The translations under genes were made by a program, and so were the position numbers. 6,806 bases of DNA, taken from a bacterium (GTDB lineage: Bacteria; Auribacterota; Auribacteria; Auribacterales; Auribacteraceae). Each line of letters opens with the position of its first letter. The stretch's first letter is position 1. The notes beneath the pieces were generated by a model. That model searched no databases. It was given only the letters and a program-made list of their open reading frames with translations, and was not told the origin of the DNA. Below are positions 5,075 through 6,806 of the stretch, piece by piece. Location: assembly GCA_021161885.1 (NCBI GenBank), contig JAGGZS010000112.1, positions 1-6,806 on the forward strand. Direction: 5' to 3'.

Positions 5075-6757
5075 TTAATGTACCATAGAGGGTTCCGGTA
5101 TAAATTTAATTTTATCTAAATCAAACTGAAGAGGTTTTACTCTATCTAATATTGATTTGCCGGATATTCTTGTAAAAAAAGAAACTTTTTGTTTAACAGG
5201 GGCTTCCTCTTCCGGCACAACAACATCTTCTAACGGCATAAATCCTTGTATTTTGAGTTCTTCCATTAAAATCTCATAATCTTCTTTACAAACAAATAAA
5301 TCGGTATCTGAAAAATTACCTTTAATATAATCTCTAATTTTCGGATGCAGTTTTATTTGGTCGGCAATATATTTGTTCTTGCACCGCAAAAGGAAAATAT
5401 CCATAAAATAAACCGAGCCGTAATTTTCGCACCATTCTTTAAGAGAATATATTACGTTTTGGGATATTTTATCTTTGGCATTATCTTCAAACAGCGGAAT
5501 TATACTGTTTTTATCTATCCCGGTAGATAACCCGCGATAAATTGATTCTTTATTTATCTGAAACCTTAACATCTGGTCGCACTGCAGCAAATCGGCGATA
5601 CGATAAAATTTCCATAACAATTCAAAATCAGCCGTACGGGAAATTAATAACTCAAAATTAGGTTGTAGAATAATATTATCTGCCTGCCCGTGATTTTCAT
5701 TCTCAACAACATTTTCTTTAAGAAACCGCGCGCCTTTGACTGTAATTTTCCAAGCGCAATAACAATGAATATCATTTGAAGCCAATTCTATTATTCCAAG
5801 ATGATAAAACAGTAGTACCGGATAACAATCTAACGGCATTTTAGAAAACGAAGAAACGCAATCCAAATTAACATCGCTTACCAGAGAGCAAAGCACAAAA
5901 AGAGAATTAATATCAAATAACCGGCTGTCCGGCAAAAAAGAAAGAAGTCTCGCAAACTGAGCGACAGGAGATTTATACTTGTTCTTGAAAATCAAGCCTG
6001 AAAACAAAAGCTGTTTCCTGTCGGCATCAGGCAGTTTAACCCATTGCTCTATCAACGGCAAATCCAGCTCATTCTCATATTTTATAAACCCGACATTCCT
6101 TGTATAATCAAATATGTCGTGTATATAATTATCTATGGTGCCCTCGCTTATATTATCAAAGGATAAATTAAGCAAAGACTCGATTTTATTTAATGTTCTT
6201 TTATTCAGTTTATTTCCGATATTAACTTTTATTTCCTTTTTTAAAGCGATAACCAAAAACGATAAAATAGACAACTCCACAGAATTCACCGATATATGCG
6301 CCTGAGCGGGTTCGCCGTCATAACGTTTGACCAATGAATTAATTCGCTCTTCAGCGAGTTGCTTGAACGGGCTTTTAAACTCATCAGGAATAAAATAATA
6401 AATTCCAGCGTCTTTTAAATTTTCCACACAATAAAATAATCCCATTGATAACATAGACGCTGTATCGCGCTGCAAATTATCAGTATTGGCAAACAGTTTT
6501 ATGCAGATACTATAAATAGTTTCCACAGGCACATATTGCGAAAAAATATATATAATCATCAACAAATTTTTCCGGTCATCATTTAAGCTGTCAATGGATT
6601 TACCGATAAATCCGGGGCGGCTCATTTTTTCGATCAAAACACTGCGCGCAGTATTTGACGAAAAAGGGATTAAAACTATCTCGTTATATTCAGAGATTTT
6701 TTTAAGATGAAACGGATTTAGTTTTTTTATACAATCGCTTAAAGTGCAGCACTTCAT
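5075..6757 (-). CDS. XPB-partner protein with C-terminal clutch-like domain (p52/Tfb2-like candidate)
   Basis: This 560-residue protein has no signal peptide, membrane segment or enzyme motif. Residues 1-350 are mostly helical, with stretches that look like winged-helix or helix-turn-helix units (for example 60-145, 160-240 and 285-345); this part I cannot assign further. Residues 359-505 belong to the XPB/Ssl2 N-terminal-like family (Helicase_C_3 type): IILQPNFELLIS (362-373), INKESIYRGLSTGI (401-414), ISQNV (431-435) and LKEWCENYGSVYF (439-451). The helicase next door carries the same domain at its N-terminus. A charged linker with EEE (516-518) and a tail ending PEPSMVH follow. It is the first gene of the operon, and its TAA lies three bases before the helicase ATG. 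Compared from memory, its clutch region also resembles human p52 (ES, GI, II, LW/EW positions). A scaffold or activator of the helicase is the likely role. The start at 6757 lacks a clear ribosome binding site. Confidence 0.85.
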   Translation of the reverse strand: MKCCTLSDCIKKLNPFHLKKISEYNEIVLIPFSSNTARSVLIEKMSRPGFIGKSIDSLNDDRKNLLMIIYIFSQYVPVETIYSICIKLFANTDNLQRDTASMLSMGLFYCVENLKDAGIYYFIPDEFKSPFKQLAEERINSLVKRYDGEPAQAHISVNSVELSILSFLVIALKKEIKVNIGNKLNKRTLNKIESLLNLSFDNISEGTIDNYIHDIFDYTRNVGFIKYENELDLPLIEQWVKLPDADRKQLLFSGLIFKNKYKSPVAQFARLLSFLPDSRLFDINSLFVLCSLVSDVNLDCVSSFSKMPLDCYPVLLFYHLGIIELASNDIHCYCAWKITVKGARFLKENVVENENHGQADNIILQPNFELLISRTADFELLWKFYRIADLLQCDQMLRFQINKESIYRGLSTGIDKNSIIPLFEDNAKDKISQNVIYSLKEWCENYGSVYFMDIFLLRCKNKYIADQIKLHPKIRDYIKGNFSDTDLFVCKEDYEILMEELKIQGFMPLEDVVVPEEEAPVKQKVSFFTRISGKSILDRVKPLQFDLDKIKFIPEPSMVH

Positions 6758-6778
6758 AATAAATATAACCGTAATTAA

Positions 6779-6784
6779 AGTATA
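6779..6784 (-). promoter_or_regulatory. Possible -10 element of the helicase operon
   Basis: On the minus strand TATACT (6784 to 6779) matches five of six consensus bases and lies 21 bases before ATG 6757. No good -35 is visible in the 22 bases left before the window edge; the nearest is GTTTTC with a 16-base spacer. A start near 6772 would give a very short leader without a ribosome binding site. The real promoter may lie beyond the edge. Confidence 0.25.
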
Positions 6785-6806
6785 AATTCTTGTAATTGAA
6801 GAAAAC

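Noticed and set aside
5345..5530. Plus-strand 61-codon frame opposite the partner gene, hydrophobic product
   Set aside because: The hydrophobic product looked like a small membrane protein, but it is the complement of the conserved clutch-like region and has no ribosome binding site.
3389..6757. Helicase pair as a phage-defence island
   Set aside because: No nuclease, methylase, effector or mobile-element genes accompany it, and the XPB sequence and its partner look like a conserved housekeeping-type pair rather than a defence helicase.

Overview
The window is AT-rich with one contiguous coding layout and shows no mobile element, CRISPR array, tRNA or rRNA. An exported protein that looks like an outer-membrane beta-barrel, together with FtsH, points to a diderm (Gram-negative-type) bacterium. 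The barrel family resemblance, the base composition and a bacterial XPB helicase would fit Elusimicrobiota, Omnitrophota or related lineages. That placement is an impression from the proteins, not a demonstrated assignment.

Layout from left to right. (1) Bases 1-167 hold a small AT-rich hairpin, a candidate promoter and a strong ribosome binding site for a plus-strand gene. (2) 168-968 (+) encodes a 266-aa signal-peptide protein predicted to be a beta-barrel. (3) 969-1059 is a short convergent gap with at most a weak terminator. (4) 1060-3123 (-) is ftsH, encoding a membrane AAA+ zinc protease with all catalytic motifs and a lysine-rich C-terminal tail. (5) 3124-3388 is a 265-bp intergenic region. 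It holds the ftsH promoter with a perfect 19-bp palindrome over its -10 element, a textbook Rho-independent terminator for the genes to the right, and a 13-codon open stretch that may be the end of a lost gene. (6) 3389-5071 (-) encodes an XPB-type DNA helicase. (7) 5075-6757 (-) encodes a protein of the same length (560 aa) with no enzyme motifs. It carries near its C-terminus the same clutch-like domain found at the N-terminus of the helicase.

Genes 6 and 7 form a tight two-gene operon: the partner comes first, and only TAA plus one codon separates it from the helicase, in the same reading frame. The most interesting reading is that this is a bacterial counterpart of the XPB-p52 (Ssl2-Tfb2) part of eukaryotic TFIIH. 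There, p52 binds and stimulates XPB through paired, similarly folded clutch domains. Here both proteins carry a clutch-like domain, and the partner's copy resembles p52 in several positions. ftsH and the barrel gene appear to be independent transcription units with no evident functional link to the helicase pair.
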